Positions 16,149-23,626 of a stretch of DNA of 38,844 bases are shown here, piece after piece (position 1 is the first letter of the stretch; each line of letters starts with the position of its first letter). The DNA comes from Chloroflexota bacterium (GTDB lineage: Bacteria; Chloroflexota; Dehalococcoidia; Lucifugimonadales; UBA3495). Position numbers and translations under genes: made by a program. The stretch spans positions 1 to 38,844 of the forward strand of contig JAPPCX010000078.1 of the NCBI GenBank assembly GCA_028875655.1, read 5' to 3'. The notes under the pieces are model-generated. The model saw only the letters and a list, made by a program, of their open reading frames with translations, was not told the origin of the DNA and did no database searches.

Positions 16149-16211
16149 GATTGACTCCTTCGAGTTATGATGCCTTGAATGTATCGGATGGGGAAAGACC
16201 CGTGCCCCTGA

Positions 16212-17102
16212 TCAGGTCCCCAGGTACCGTTTCAGCCAGTTCATGGCGTGGACGTTGAAATCCGTGCATGGGCTGTGCGGCAGGTCCGGGTACACCAGCA
16301 GCGATTTGTGCGCCTTGATGCGATCGAACACTGGCATGATGGTGTCGTAGGGGCAGGTAGTGTCGGCCATGCCGATGTTAACCAGGATCGGGCACTCAAT
16401 GGCGTCGGCCAGCGTGAGCGTGTCAAAATATCGGAGCGTGTCCAACATCGCCTGACGCTGTTCCGGGTGCTCCTGCACGTAGTTGCGCAGCTCGTGGTAC
16501 GGGCTGGTGTCGATGTCGATGGCCACCGGATAGTTGCACATGAACGGCTCTTCCGCGACCGCCGCCGCGAGCCTTTGATCCAGCGCCGCCGTTGACAATG
16601 TGAAGCCGCCGCCCTGGCTGCGGCTCCACATCCCGATGCGAGCACTGTCCACTTCCTCCCGTTCGGCGAGAAAGTCCACGCCTCGCACGCAGTCCATGTA
16701 CCCGGCCCGGTAGTAGTAAGAATCCCGGTCGGTCACATTGTAGGTCAGCTTGGTGGTCCCCTCGGGCAGGTCCCATTCCGGGATGCTCTCGCCCTGTGCC
16801 CTGGGATACAGCGTGAGGACGGCAAATCCGTGCATCACCACGTGGTAGGGGATGTCCTTGCCGCCACCGTATCCCGGAACCGCCAGCATCGCGGGAAACT
16901 TGCCCGACGGCGCACCGTGCCGGGGCGCCGTATAGAACGCCCGTAGCCGCTGCCCTCGGTAGCTACTCAGGGACACATTCCAGGTCTTATACTCTCGGCC
17001 GCTGCGCTCGGGACACTCAGTGAGTGTTGCGTTGACCGGCGTTTCGTCCAGAATCGTGCGGGTGGCGACCCAGAAATCGCTGACTGCCTGGTCCATTTCC
17101 AA
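16212..17102 (-). CDS. Alpha/beta hydrolase, acetyl xylan esterase (AXE1) family
   Basis: This is an alpha/beta-hydrolase of the AXE1/cephalosporin-C deacetylase type (296 aa, typical length 300-320). The catalytic triad is visible: Ser162 in WSRSQGGG, Asp247 in IGMADTTCP, and His276 in LPHSPC. PGYGGG (76-81) forms the oxyanion region and YYYRAGYMDCVRGVDFL is a family hallmark. AXE1 enzymes remove acetyl groups from small sugars and antibiotics, usually in the cytoplasm; no signal peptide is present here. It lies between a sulfotransferase (32 bases upstream) and an HpaB-type monooxygenase on the same strand, so a role in an acylated or sulfated small molecule is likelier than xylan use. Confidence 0.88.
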   Translation of the reverse strand: MEMDQAVSDFWVATRTILDETPVNATLTECPERSGREYKTWNVSLSSYRGQRLRAFYTAPRHGAPSGKFPAMLAVPGYGGGKDIPYHVVMHGFAVLTLYPRAQGESIPEWDLPEGTTKLTYNVTDRDSYYYRAGYMDCVRGVDFLAEREEVDSARIGMWSRSQGGGFTLSTAALDQRLAAAVAEEPFMCNYPVAIDIDTSPYHELRNYVQEHPEQRQAMLDTLRYFDTLTLADAIECPILVNIGMADTTCPYDTIMPVFDRIKAHKSLLVYPDLPHSPCTDFNVHAMNWLKRYLGT

Positions 17103-17134
17103 CCTCCCTCAGCTGCATCTACATTTCGATATTA

Positions 17135-18367
17135 TCACGGTCGATTCGTTGCCGCCGCGTCCGTCGGTTCCATGAATTCGTAGCCGTATTCGGATACCAG
17201 GAACGGAACGTGGTCGTTGACCAGTTGGATCACCTGGTCGCTGATTTGCGACGGGTTCTTCTGGAAATCGGCGATGGACGCCACGTAATCCGCCAGTTGC
17301 TGGGCGAACTCGTCATACCCGTCCAGGCTCAACGCCCGGTATATGTGCTGCACTTGTCCGATCTTGTCTTCATCGAGATCTTCGTACCTAATCTCCACCA
17401 TTCTACCGTCCGGAATTAGCTCGCGCTGCTCCAGGTAAGCTTCGGCCATGCGCCGGTAAATCCGCACCTGCCTCTGCACCAGTTCATCAAAGTCGAAACT
17501 CTGGAGCGCGTGCCACCCGTTCATCAACCTGAGCAGGTGCAGGTATGAGCGCAGCGTATCGTATGGGTTGCGCTGAATATAGACGAACCTCGCGTCAGGA
17601 AACAGACGCAGCAGTTCGGCGATCCGGCTGGTGTTGGAGGGGGACTTCAGCACCAGCGGTTTGCCCTCCATGTACAGGGTGGCCGCTTTCAACAGCCTCG
17701 TGTACGCAGCGCGCCACCGTTCGAGATCCCGCCGATCTACGTCGTTGCCCATGAAGAGATACTCAAGGGTCTCATTTGCGGTGCGCGGGAAATTGAGCGA
17801 GACGTAAGGACTCAGTCCGCTGGCGCACATCAGCGCAATCTCTTCTTCCTGGGGCATGGCGAAATCAACAGGGATGTTGTCGATGCCCCGGTTCTCCGGC
17901 AATGTGGATTCCAGCATTCGCCGCAGCCGGCGTTGGCCCGCCAGGAACAGATCCGGCAGCGCCGCCTGGTAGGTGTTCACGAAACCCCATTGGGGATCGC
18001 ACGCGAACAGGTTGTGCAGCAGCGTGGTTCCCGAACGCCAGAATCCCAGCAGGAATATCGGCTCAGGGTGAATCTCCGTGCGCGCAATGCTCCGGCCATA
18101 GGCGATGCTTTGCCAGAACCGGAATGGCGCAAACCCCGCGTCCGTCGCCAGGATACCCAGGTAGCGCGGGATGAAACGTCGATCCACCCCGTACCGCATT
18201 CCCAGGCGCAGCGCCAACGACAACCGCCCAGTGGATAAAAAGCTGTTGAATCCCGTGCTGAAACCGGAGTCGGCTTCGGTTCGCGCGGCAGGATTGTATC
18301 CGCTGCGCCCGAATCGCAGACTCCGGCGCGCCTCCGGCTGATCGTTGGTTACCCTGGAACCGGCCAT
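17135..18367 (-). CDS. PAPS-dependent sulfotransferase
   Basis: The enzyme is predicted to transfer sulfate from 3'-phosphoadenosine 5'-phosphosulfate to an unknown acceptor (410 aa, Sulfotransfer_3 type). The 5'-phosphosulfate loop is FLLGFWRSGTTLLHNL (RSGTT at 111-115) and the 3'-phosphate site is in RFVYIQRNPYDTLRSYLHLL. Leu/Arg-rich helices between them match bacterial tyrosylprotein- or carbohydrate-type enzymes. ATG 18367 is chosen over ATG 18376, because the latter lies inside a perfect TATAAT; the message would then be leaderless. It heads an operon with the AXE1-type hydrolase and HpaB-type monooxygenase. The acceptor may be a lipid, glycan or phenol. No sulfate-activation genes (cysD/N/C) are in the window. 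Confidence 0.88.
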   Translation of the reverse strand: MAGSRVTNDQPEARRSLRFGRSGYNPAARTEADSGFSTGFNSFLSTGRLSLALRLGMRYGVDRRFIPRYLGILATDAGFAPFRFWQSIAYGRSIARTEIHPEPIFLLGFWRSGTTLLHNLFACDPQWGFVNTYQAALPDLFLAGQRRLRRMLESTLPENRGIDNIPVDFAMPQEEEIALMCASGLSPYVSLNFPRTANETLEYLFMGNDVDRRDLERWRAAYTRLLKAATLYMEGKPLVLKSPSNTSRIAELLRLFPDARFVYIQRNPYDTLRSYLHLLRLMNGWHALQSFDFDELVQRQVRIYRRMAEAYLEQRELIPDGRMVEIRYEDLDEDKIGQVQHIYRALSLDGYDEFAQQLADYVASIADFQKNPSQISDQVIQLVNDHVPFLVSEYGYEFMEPTDAAATNRP

Positions 18368-18374
18368 GGCCGGC

Positions 18375-18380
18375 ATTATA
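18375..18380 (-). promoter_or_regulatory. -10 element of the sulfotransferase operon
   Basis: On the minus strand a perfect TATAAT (18380-18375) sits seven bases before ATG 18367, with only a weak -35 (TTGCTT, 20-base spacing). This geometry predicts transcription starting at or just before the start codon. Confidence 0.5.
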
Positions 18381-18516
18381 TCGCAAGGTCAGCGTGTGCT
18401 AAGCAATGCCCGCCAACCGGAGCAATTCGGTATGGGAAAAGCAAGCATCAGTATGTTACGCGGGTGTAAAATCCGCCATGCACGAGCGTCGCTCGACGTT
18501 CTCTTGAGAGGTCTCG

Positions 18517-19818
18517 TTGGCAGTTTCCGCCGGACGCCCGGCTTCGCCCATGATGGAGGTTCTGCAGAACCCCCGCTTCCGGGCTATCTGGTACGTGGTG
18601 AACGTCTCCGAGTTGACCCGCTGGATGGAGTTGCTCGTCACCAGCGTTCTCGTCTATTCGCTGACCAATTCCACCCTCATGTTGGGGCTCGTCCTGGGTT
18701 TTGAGAACCTGCCCCGCCCGATATTCTCTCCCTTTACCGGAATCATCGCCGACCGATTTGACCGCAAGAAAATCTGGATCAGTTCCATGGCGATCAAGCT
18801 GGGGGCCGGCGTCGCGCTGTTCTTCCTGCTCTTTTCCGGCCACATTGCGCCGTGGCACGTTTTCGTTGCCATGCTGCTCCAGGGGGTCAGCCGCGCCCTG
18901 GAAGACCCGGCCCGTCGCACCGCCATATTCGACATCGTGGGCGAACGGCGGGTGGTTAACGCCCTGTCCATAGACTCCATGAGCGGTACCGTCGGGCGCA
19001 TGGTCGGGCCATTCGTCGGCGGGTTCCTGATTGAGTATATTGGCTATTTCTGGCCACACTACCCCGGTTACACCTGGGCCTACGCCGCCATCTCCATAAT
19101 GCACATCGCCGCGGTCGCGCTGGCAATTCGGGTACGAATCCCACCGGTCGAACGGGAATGGCGCGTGGAACCAATCTGGAACAGCCTCGGCGACGTGGTG
19201 CGGGCCGCTTTCAACCATAAGCAGCTGATCGGGATGCTCTTCATCACGATAATGATTAACGGACTGGCTTTCCCCGCGCGCCAGTTCGTGCCGGCCATCG
19301 GCAGGGATCATCTGGGAGTTGGCGAGACCCTCGTCGGAGTGCTGGCGGCGGCGGAATCGGTAGGCCAATTGGTGACCGCCGTAATCCTGGCATCGGTCGG
19401 AACCGTGCGCTATCACGGGCGGATTTTCGCGGTCGGCGCATTCAGCGTAATGATTACGTCCACGATTTTCGTCTGGTCGCCGTGGTACGCCGTGACCTTT
19501 GCGATCCTCGTTCTCAGCGGCATCGGCTTATCCTGCTTCGGCACCATGCAGGGCGCAATCACCATGCGGTCCTCGCCGCCGGAGATGCGGGGCCGCATGG
19601 TCGGCTTGCAGAGCCTGTGCATCGGCATCGGCACCCCGCCGGGCGTCCTGCTGATGGGCTGGCTGGGCGACCGCATCGGCATACAAACGTCTGTGACGTT
19701 GAACGCATTGGCCTGCATCGCCATCTCCTTGCCCGCGCTGTTCCTGACCCCGTTGGTGACGCGCCCGTCGGATCCGCCGCCCCAAACGGTGGCCCGTCCG
19801 CAAACCGGAGCATCCTGA
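18517..19818 (+). CDS. MFS transporter (EntS/MFS_3-like exporter)
   Basis: This is a 12-helix major facilitator superfamily permease (433 aa). It has many hydrophobic spans and the MFS loop motif GIIADRFDRKKIWISSMAIK between helices 2 and 3, and its second half carries LMGWLGDRIG. The pattern fits MFS_3, the enterobactin-exporter-like group of efflux pumps. The start is the TTG at 18517, with GAGAGG five bases upstream; an in-frame ATG at 18550 (MMEVLQNPRF) is a possible alternative because family members usually begin shortly before the first helix. It is divergent from the sulfotransferase operon, so export of that operon's product is an attractive but unproven idea. Confidence 0.9.
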   Translation: MAVSAGRPASPMMEVLQNPRFRAIWYVVNVSELTRWMELLVTSVLVYSLTNSTLMLGLVLGFENLPRPIFSPFTGIIADRFDRKKIWISSMAIKLGAGVALFFLLFSGHIAPWHVFVAMLLQGVSRALEDPARRTAIFDIVGERRVVNALSIDSMSGTVGRMVGPFVGGFLIEYIGYFWPHYPGYTWAYAAISIMHIAAVALAIRVRIPPVEREWRVEPIWNSLGDVVRAAFNHKQLIGMLFITIMINGLAFPARQFVPAIGRDHLGVGETLVGVLAAAESVGQLVTAVILASVGTVRYHGRIFAVGAFSVMITSTIFVWSPWYAVTFAILVLSGIGLSCFGTMQGAITMRSSPPEMRGRMVGLQSLCIGIGTPPGVLLMGWLGDRIGIQTSVTLNALACIAISLPALFLTPLVTRPSDPPPQTVARPQTGAS

Positions 19819-19862
19819 CCATCCCCCTGCCTCCTCGCTCAACCTGAGATCGTCAAAGGCGG

Positions 19863-19868
19863 TATAAT
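19863..19868 (+). promoter_or_regulatory. -10 element before the Uma2 gene
   Basis: A perfect TATAAT lies at 19863-19868, about 30 bases before the first possible ATG (19897) and 59 before ATG 19927. No clear -35 is seen. Confidence 0.45.
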
Positions 19869-19926
19869 CGGGCCAGCGTCCTACTCATCCCATGCTATGC
19901 CACCCCGCCACGCAGGTTCAGCAGCC

Positions 19927-20655
19927 ATGACCACAGCCAAGCCCAAAACCCGGACGTCCTTCCGCCTACCCGACCCGCCGGAGCGCCATCCCGACGACAA
20001 GATGACCAGTTTCAAGCAGCTGGCCGCTACCGGCCACGCCCACCATCTCGCCATGCGCCTGGGCAACCCCGATACCACTATCGTCTCCGGCGAGCTGTAC
20101 GTCGTCATACGCCCCACCCGGAACATGGCCGGCAGCCATTATCCCGACCTGCTGGTGGCATTCGACGCGGACCCGGCGTTGTACGATGCCAACAACGGCT
20201 ACGTAATCTCGGAACAGGGCAAGCCGCCGGACTTCGTCCTGGAAATCGCCTCCCGACATACCGGGCATATTGACATTGATGAGAAGCGGGAAGCCTACGA
20301 AGCGCTGACGATCCCGGAGTATTGGCGGTTTGACGAGACGGGACAGTATCACCGGACGCGGCTCGCCGGCGACCGGTTGGTGGGTGACCGGTACCAACCC
20401 ATTGACATCGACGAGTTGGAGCCCGACGTGTTGCAGGGGTATAGCGATGCGCTGAACCTACATCTGCGGTGGACCAACGGGACACTGGGCTGGCACGATC
20501 CGGATACGGGACTGCACATCGCCACCTTCACCAGCGAGCGAGCCGGCCGCATCCAGGCCGAGGCTCGCGCTGACCAGGAGCGGATCGCGCGTCTCCACGC
20601 TGAAGCGCGGGCGCGTGAATTGGAAGAGCAACTCCATCGGCTGCGCGGGGACTGA
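19927..20655 (+). CDS. Uma2 family (DUF820) putative restriction-endonuclease-like protein
   Basis: This is a PD-(D/E)XK-fold protein of the Uma2 family, very abundant in Cyanobacteria and Chloroflexi. The core is visible: IVSGELYVVIRPT near residues 48-60, then YPDLLVAFD supplying the first Asp, PDFVLEIASRHT supplying the Glu and DIDEKREAYEALTIPEYW, the usual Uma2 ending. Residues beyond about 205 form a charged coiled coil (AGRIQAEARADQERIARLH) typical of this group. DNA cleavage has not been shown for most relatives. The start at ATG 19927 is preferred; the frame is open to ATG 19897. No methyltransferase partner is nearby, so it is probably not a restriction system. Confidence 0.88.
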   Translation: MTTAKPKTRTSFRLPDPPERHPDDKMTSFKQLAATGHAHHLAMRLGNPDTTIVSGELYVVIRPTRNMAGSHYPDLLVAFDADPALYDANNGYVISEQGKPPDFVLEIASRHTGHIDIDEKREAYEALTIPEYWRFDETGQYHRTRLAGDRLVGDRYQPIDIDELEPDVLQGYSDALNLHLRWTNGTLGWHDPDTGLHIATFTSERAGRIQAEARADQERIARLHAEARARELEEQLHRLRGD

Positions 20656-20740
20656 TTGACAACCATCACGAGCGGACGGGATGGGAGAATGTGCTAAAAT
20701 CCCGGTGTAACTCATCCTGCTTTTCACTGGCCGCAGCCTG

Positions 20741-21607
20741 ATGCCTCCTCGCAAAGCCACCACCACCCGCCGCTCCCGGCGCGCCAAAAAGCCCGGCGTA
20801 ACCATCTCCGATGCCATCCGGCTGCTGACCGACGAGCACGGGCCGTTTGCCAACGAGCCGCGCCTCGACCCGGCCCACGAGCTTACCTTCACCATCCTGT
20901 CCCAGCACACGTCCGACCTCAATTCCGAGCGCGCTTTCCGCACCCTGATGGAGCGTTTCGGTACTTTGGAGTCCGTGGCTGCCGCTGATGTGGACGACAT
21001 CGAGGAGGCTATCTCCGGCGGTGGGTTGGCCAAGGTCAAGGCTCCGCGCATCAAGACCGTGCTGAACCAAATACTCGAGCTCAACGACGGCTCTCTGGAC
21101 CTCACGTTCCTGGCTGAAATGCCCATGGACGAAGCCCGCGCCTGGTTGCGTCAACTCCCCGGCATCGGCCCCAAGTCGGCCGGCATCATCCTCAGTTTCT
21201 CCCTGGGTATGCCCGCCATGGCCGTGGACACGCACATCTTCCGGGTGAGTCAGCGCCTGGGATTCATCGGTCCCAAGGTCAACGCCGACAAGGCCCACGA
21301 GATACTGGAGGCGGCCATGCCTCCCGAGGACGTGTATCCCTTCCACGCGGCTCTGATCACCCACGGTCGCAAGGTTTGCAAGGCTCAACGCCCCTTGTGC
21401 GGCGCTTGCGTCGTCAGCTACGGTTGCCCGGCTCGCGACGAAAATGCGATTCAGGAGGCCGCAGCCGCAGTCAGCGACACGGCAAATGTCTCCGTCGACT
21501 CCGACCGCCCCGACGGTCAAGCTCCGGGACGCAGGCGACGCGGCGGCAAGTCCGCTTCGCCAACTCCCGTCCCCCACACCCAAGTCGTGAAGGAGCTTCA
21601 ACCGTGA
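20741..21607 (+). CDS. nth: Endonuclease III-family DNA glycosylase with [4Fe-4S] cluster
   Basis: This is a base-excision repair glycosylase/AP lyase. The helix-hairpin-helix LPGIGPKSAGII holds the catalytic Lys, and Asp in AVDTHIFRVSQRLGF is the second catalytic residue. Four cysteines spaced C-x6-C-x2-C-x5-C (CKAQRPLCGACVVSYGC) bind the cluster. The core is flanked by a basic N-terminal extension (about 20 residues rich in Arg/Lys) and a 55-residue Ala/Gly/Arg-rich tail after the cluster; both are unusual in length for Nth (211 aa in E. coli) and may help bind DNA. Its TGA stop overlaps the GTG start of argC, so the two are translationally coupled. Confidence 0.92.
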   Translation: MPPRKATTTRRSRRAKKPGVTISDAIRLLTDEHGPFANEPRLDPAHELTFTILSQHTSDLNSERAFRTLMERFGTLESVAAADVDDIEEAISGGGLAKVKAPRIKTVLNQILELNDGSLDLTFLAEMPMDEARAWLRQLPGIGPKSAGIILSFSLGMPAMAVDTHIFRVSQRLGFIGPKVNADKAHEILEAAMPPEDVYPFHAALITHGRKVCKAQRPLCGACVVSYGCPARDENAIQEAAAAVSDTANVSVDSDRPDGQAPGRRRRGGKSASPTPVPHTQVVKELQP

Positions 21608-22632
21608 AAGTCGGAATTATCAACGTTACCGGATACGCCGGCTGCGAGCTGGTCCGCATCCTGCGCCACCATCCCGAAGTGGAAATCGCGTCCGTAACGG
21701 GGCGCAGCGCTGCCGGCCAGCCCTTGGGCGAGGTGTTCCCTCACCTGGACAACATGGAGCTGGATATCACCGCCGACCTGTGCGACGAGCTCGACCTCGT
21801 TTTCTCAGCGTTGCCCCACAAAGCCAGCGCCGAAGCCTGTATCCCCCTGCTGGAGCAGGGCGTCAAGGTCGTGGACATATCCGCCGATTTCCGCCTCAAG
21901 CAGGCCGACGTGTATTCGCAATGGTACGGCGTCGAACACCCCGACCCCACCTACCTCGAAGAGGCAGTGTACGGCCTCACCGAGCTGAACCGGGACGCCG
22001 TCGCCGACGCGCGCCTGGTGGCCAACCCCGGCTGCTACCCCAGCAGCGCGATTCTTGCCCTCGCTCCCGCCATCCGGCACGGATTGATCGGCGGCGACAT
22101 CATCGTGGACAGCAAGTCCGGTGTCTCCGGCGCCGGCCGCACGCTGAGCATGACCACCCACTTCTCCGAAGTGAACGAAAACGTCATGGCCTACTCGGTC
22201 AACGGCCACCGCCACCTGCCGGAAATCAGCCAGGAGCTGGACACCATGTCCGATTCCCCGGTCAATCTCACCTTCCTCACTCACCTGATTCCCATGACCC
22301 GCGGCATCCTTAGCTCCTGCTACGCGCCGCTGAGTCCCGACATCGCCCAAGAACCCGACGCATCCGAGCGTATCCGGCAGATATACGCGGACTTCTACGC
22401 CGCCGACGCATTCGTCCAGGTCACCAACGCGCCGCCACAGACCAAGCAGACCCTCGGCAACAACCACTGCCTGGTGTATCCGGTGGTTGACCCACGCACC
22501 AACCGGCTCATCGTCATCAGTTGCCTGGACAACCTGGTGAAGGGTGCCGCGGGGCAGGCCGTGCAGAACATGAACCTCATGTGCGGGTTCCCCGAGGAAA
22601 TGTCTCTGGAAGCCCTCGCGGTTTATCCGTAG
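21604..22632 (+). CDS. argC: N-acetyl-gamma-glutamyl-phosphate reductase
   Basis: ArgC reduces N-acetylglutamyl phosphate to the semialdehyde with NADPH, the third step of arginine synthesis. The NAD(P) fold starts at KVGIINVTGYAGCELVRIL, the active-site Cys144 is in ANPGCYPSS, and SGVSGAGR, NGHRHLPEI and FLTHLIPMTRGI are family hallmarks. Length (342 aa) is normal. The start is GTG at 21604, overlapping the nth stop as GTGA, with AAGGAG ten bases upstream. It is far from argJ-argB in this window, so the pathway is split, and its expression is tied to the DNA-repair gene nth. Confidence 0.96.
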   Translation: MKVGIINVTGYAGCELVRILRHHPEVEIASVTGRSAAGQPLGEVFPHLDNMELDITADLCDELDLVFSALPHKASAEACIPLLEQGVKVVDISADFRLKQADVYSQWYGVEHPDPTYLEEAVYGLTELNRDAVADARLVANPGCYPSSAILALAPAIRHGLIGGDIIVDSKSGVSGAGRTLSMTTHFSEVNENVMAYSVNGHRHLPEISQELDTMSDSPVNLTFLTHLIPMTRGILSSCYAPLSPDIAQEPDASERIRQIYADFYAADAFVQVTNAPPQTKQTLGNNHCLVYPVVDPRTNRLIVISCLDNLVKGAAGQAVQNMNLMCGFPEEMSLEALAVYP

Positions 22633-22636
22633 TCTG

Positions 22637-22671
22637 CCACCACCATCCGTCGCCTCCCACCACCATCCGTC
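22637..22671. repeat. 15-bp direct repeat after argC
   Basis: CCACCACCATCCGTC occurs at 22637-22651 and again at 22657-22671, a 20-base period, directly after the argC stop codon. Confidence 0.7.
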
Positions 22672-22691
22672 ACTCCCGCACCCCATTTGTC

Positions 22692-22711
22692 ATTCCCGCT
22701 TTCGCGGGAAT
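22692..22711. repeat. Palindromic 'CATTCCCGC-GCGGGAATCC' intergenic repeat
   Basis: ATTCCCGC (22692-22699) and GCGGGAAT (22704-22711) form a perfect 8-bp stem with a TTTC loop, preceded by GTC and followed by CCAG. This is the widespread intergenic repeat type 'GTCATTCCCGC...GCGGGAATCCAG'. It lies between argC and tRNA-Glu and may end the argC transcript. Confidence 0.7.
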
Positions 22712-22750
22712 CCAGGGAGCGATGACTGCCGTTCCTGTGGTACACTATCC

Positions 22751-22772
22751 GGGCGTTGCCTCGGTAACGCCC
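22751..22772 (+). promoter_or_regulatory. Leader hairpin before tRNA-Glu
   Basis: GGGCGTT (22751-22757) and AACGCCC (22766-22772) form a perfect 7-bp stem with an 8-base loop, ending two bases before the tRNA. A TACACT (22741-22746) just upstream could be the -10 box, so the hairpin would be the 5' end of the precursor RNA. Confidence 0.4.
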
Positions 22773-22774
22773 AT

Positions 22775-22853
22775 GCCCCGGTCGTCTAGCCTGGTCAAGG
22801 ACGCCACCCTTTCAAGGTGGAGATCATGGGATCGAAGCCCATCCGGGGTACCA
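22775..22853 (+). tRNA. tRNA-Glu (anticodon UUC)
   Basis: A full cloverleaf can be drawn. The acceptor stem is GCCCCGG with CCGGGGT (a G1-U72 pair). The D arm is GTCT/GGAC with an AGCCTGGTCAA loop. The anticodon stem is CCACC/GGTGG with loop CTTTCAA (anticodon TTC, glutamate). The T arm is ATGGG/CCCAT with loop ATCGAAG, and the discriminator A and CCA are encoded. The T loop begins with A rather than the usual T. It is followed at once by a terminator. Confidence 0.93.
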
Positions 22854-22863
22854 GCAAACAAAC

Positions 22864-22889
22864 AGCCCTCCGCACTTGCGGGGGGCTTT
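22864..22889 (+). terminator. Terminator of tRNA-Glu
   Basis: AGCCCTCCGC (22864-22873) pairs with GCGGGGGGCT (22878-22887), with one T-G pair, around an ACTT loop, followed by TTTA. It stands 10 bases after the CCA of tRNA-Glu. Confidence 0.75.
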
Positions 22890-22955
22890 ATGCTATGCTG
22901 GCGCCCCGGCGGCGATCCGGTCGGGCACACCCTATTCTGTCAGGAGCGAATGGAA

Positions 22956-23147
22956 ATGGCAGGCACCAAAACCGCACTCACCGTTGACGTCAACGCGGAG
23001 CACATCGGGCTCATCAACACGTCCAAAGAGAAGTACAACATCGCCGACGAAGGCAAGGTCGTCCGTATCATCATGGACTACCTCATCACCAACCCCGGCA
23101 TCCACGACACCGTTTTCAAGGATGTCCGCTGCCTCCGCTGCGAGTAA
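22956..23147 (+). CDS. 63-residue protein, ribbon-helix-helix-like, with C-terminal CxxC
   Basis: The small protein reads as one beta strand (KTALTVDVN), two helices (about 17-45), and a tail ending CLRCE. A strand followed by two helices is the order of CopG/Arc-type DNA-binding proteins, but the match is by pattern only. The C-terminal Cys-x-x-Cys could bind a metal or be redox active. AGGAG lies nine bases before ATG 22956 (a second ATG at 22950 is only three bases from it), so 22956 is chosen. The frame continues upstream to 22521 through the tRNA gene; that part is not coding. It is convergent with the AroQ-like gene. Confidence 0.7.
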   Translation: MAGTKTALTVDVNAEHIGLINTSKEKYNIADEGKVVRIIMDYLITNPGIHDTVFKDVRCLRCE

Positions 23148-23167
23148 CGAAGCAACCGGCTGCAACT

Positions 23168-23196
23168 GTAGGGGCGGGTTTCAAACCCGCCCCGTG
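23168..23196. repeat. Palindromic intergenic repeat, copy 3
   Basis: GTAGGGGCGGGTTT (23168-23181), one base, then AAACCCGCCCC (23183-23193). The left arm is identical to copy 1; the last three bases of the right arm (GTG) have diverged. It lies between convergent genes, ending at the AroQ-like stop codon. Confidence 0.8.
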
Positions 23197-23625
23197 TTAT
23201 TCCGCAGTGTGCTTCACCGCTTCCAGGGCCAGGTAATAACCGTACACCCCGAACCCGTACACGCATCCCTTGCTTACCGGCAGCACCGCTGAAACCGTGC
23301 CCCGAGCCGTGGGATTGCTGGCGTGCACCTCGATCACCGGCATCGGCACCTGCTGGATCGCGCCCCGCAGCGGGCCGTTGGCTGTGGTGTAGCCCGCCGG
23401 GTTGATCAGGCACGCGTCGTAGCCTTCCTCCCAGGCCTCGTACAGCGCGTTCACCACTTCGCCCTCGATGTTCGAGTGCACGATCTTCACGTCCACGCCC
23501 AGGCTCTCGCCGTAGCCGCGGATCTGCTCGTTGATCTGGTCCAGCGTGTTGGGGCCGAAGATCTCGACCTGCACCTTGCCGCGCATGTTCATGCCGGCTC
23601 CTTGAATTACCAATACCTTGGTCAT
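23197..23625 (-). CDS. AroQ-like (type II dehydroquinase fold) protein with altered active site
   Basis: The protein (142 aa) aligns along its length with type II 3-dehydroquinate dehydratase: VLVIQGAGMNMRG, IVHSNIEGEVVNALYEAW, CLINPAGYTTANGPLRGAI, PVIEVHASNP and SKGCVYGFGVYGYYLALEAV. Several catalytic positions differ from the classical enzyme. The NGPN loop is QGAG, the loop that normally reads REPxxYG is VQVEIFG (Arg lost, Tyr to Phe), and the His after NPxxYT is Thr. Asn75, Glu99 and His101 remain. Dehydroquinase activity is therefore doubtful; a related lyase or binding role is possible. Its ATG is one base after the protoglobin stop, and its ribosome site CAGGAG lies inside the protoglobin gene. 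Confidence 0.82.
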   Translation of the reverse strand: MTKVLVIQGAGMNMRGKVQVEIFGPNTLDQINEQIRGYGESLGVDVKIVHSNIEGEVVNALYEAWEEGYDACLINPAGYTTANGPLRGAIQQVPMPVIEVHASNPTARGTVSAVLPVSKGCVYGFGVYGYYLALEAVKHTAE

Positions 23626-23626
23626 G

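Noticed and set aside
19927-20655. Uma2 protein as part of a restriction-modification system
   Set aside because: No methyltransferase or specificity gene is nearby, and Uma2 proteins are usually solitary.
20656-20700. TTGACA at 20656 with TAAAAT at 20695 as the nth promoter
   Set aside because: The two boxes are 33 bases apart, far beyond a workable spacing.
22521-22955. Long upstream extension of the small CxxC gene
   Set aside because: It would run through argC, tRNA-Glu and a terminator; the internal ATG with AGGAG is the real start.
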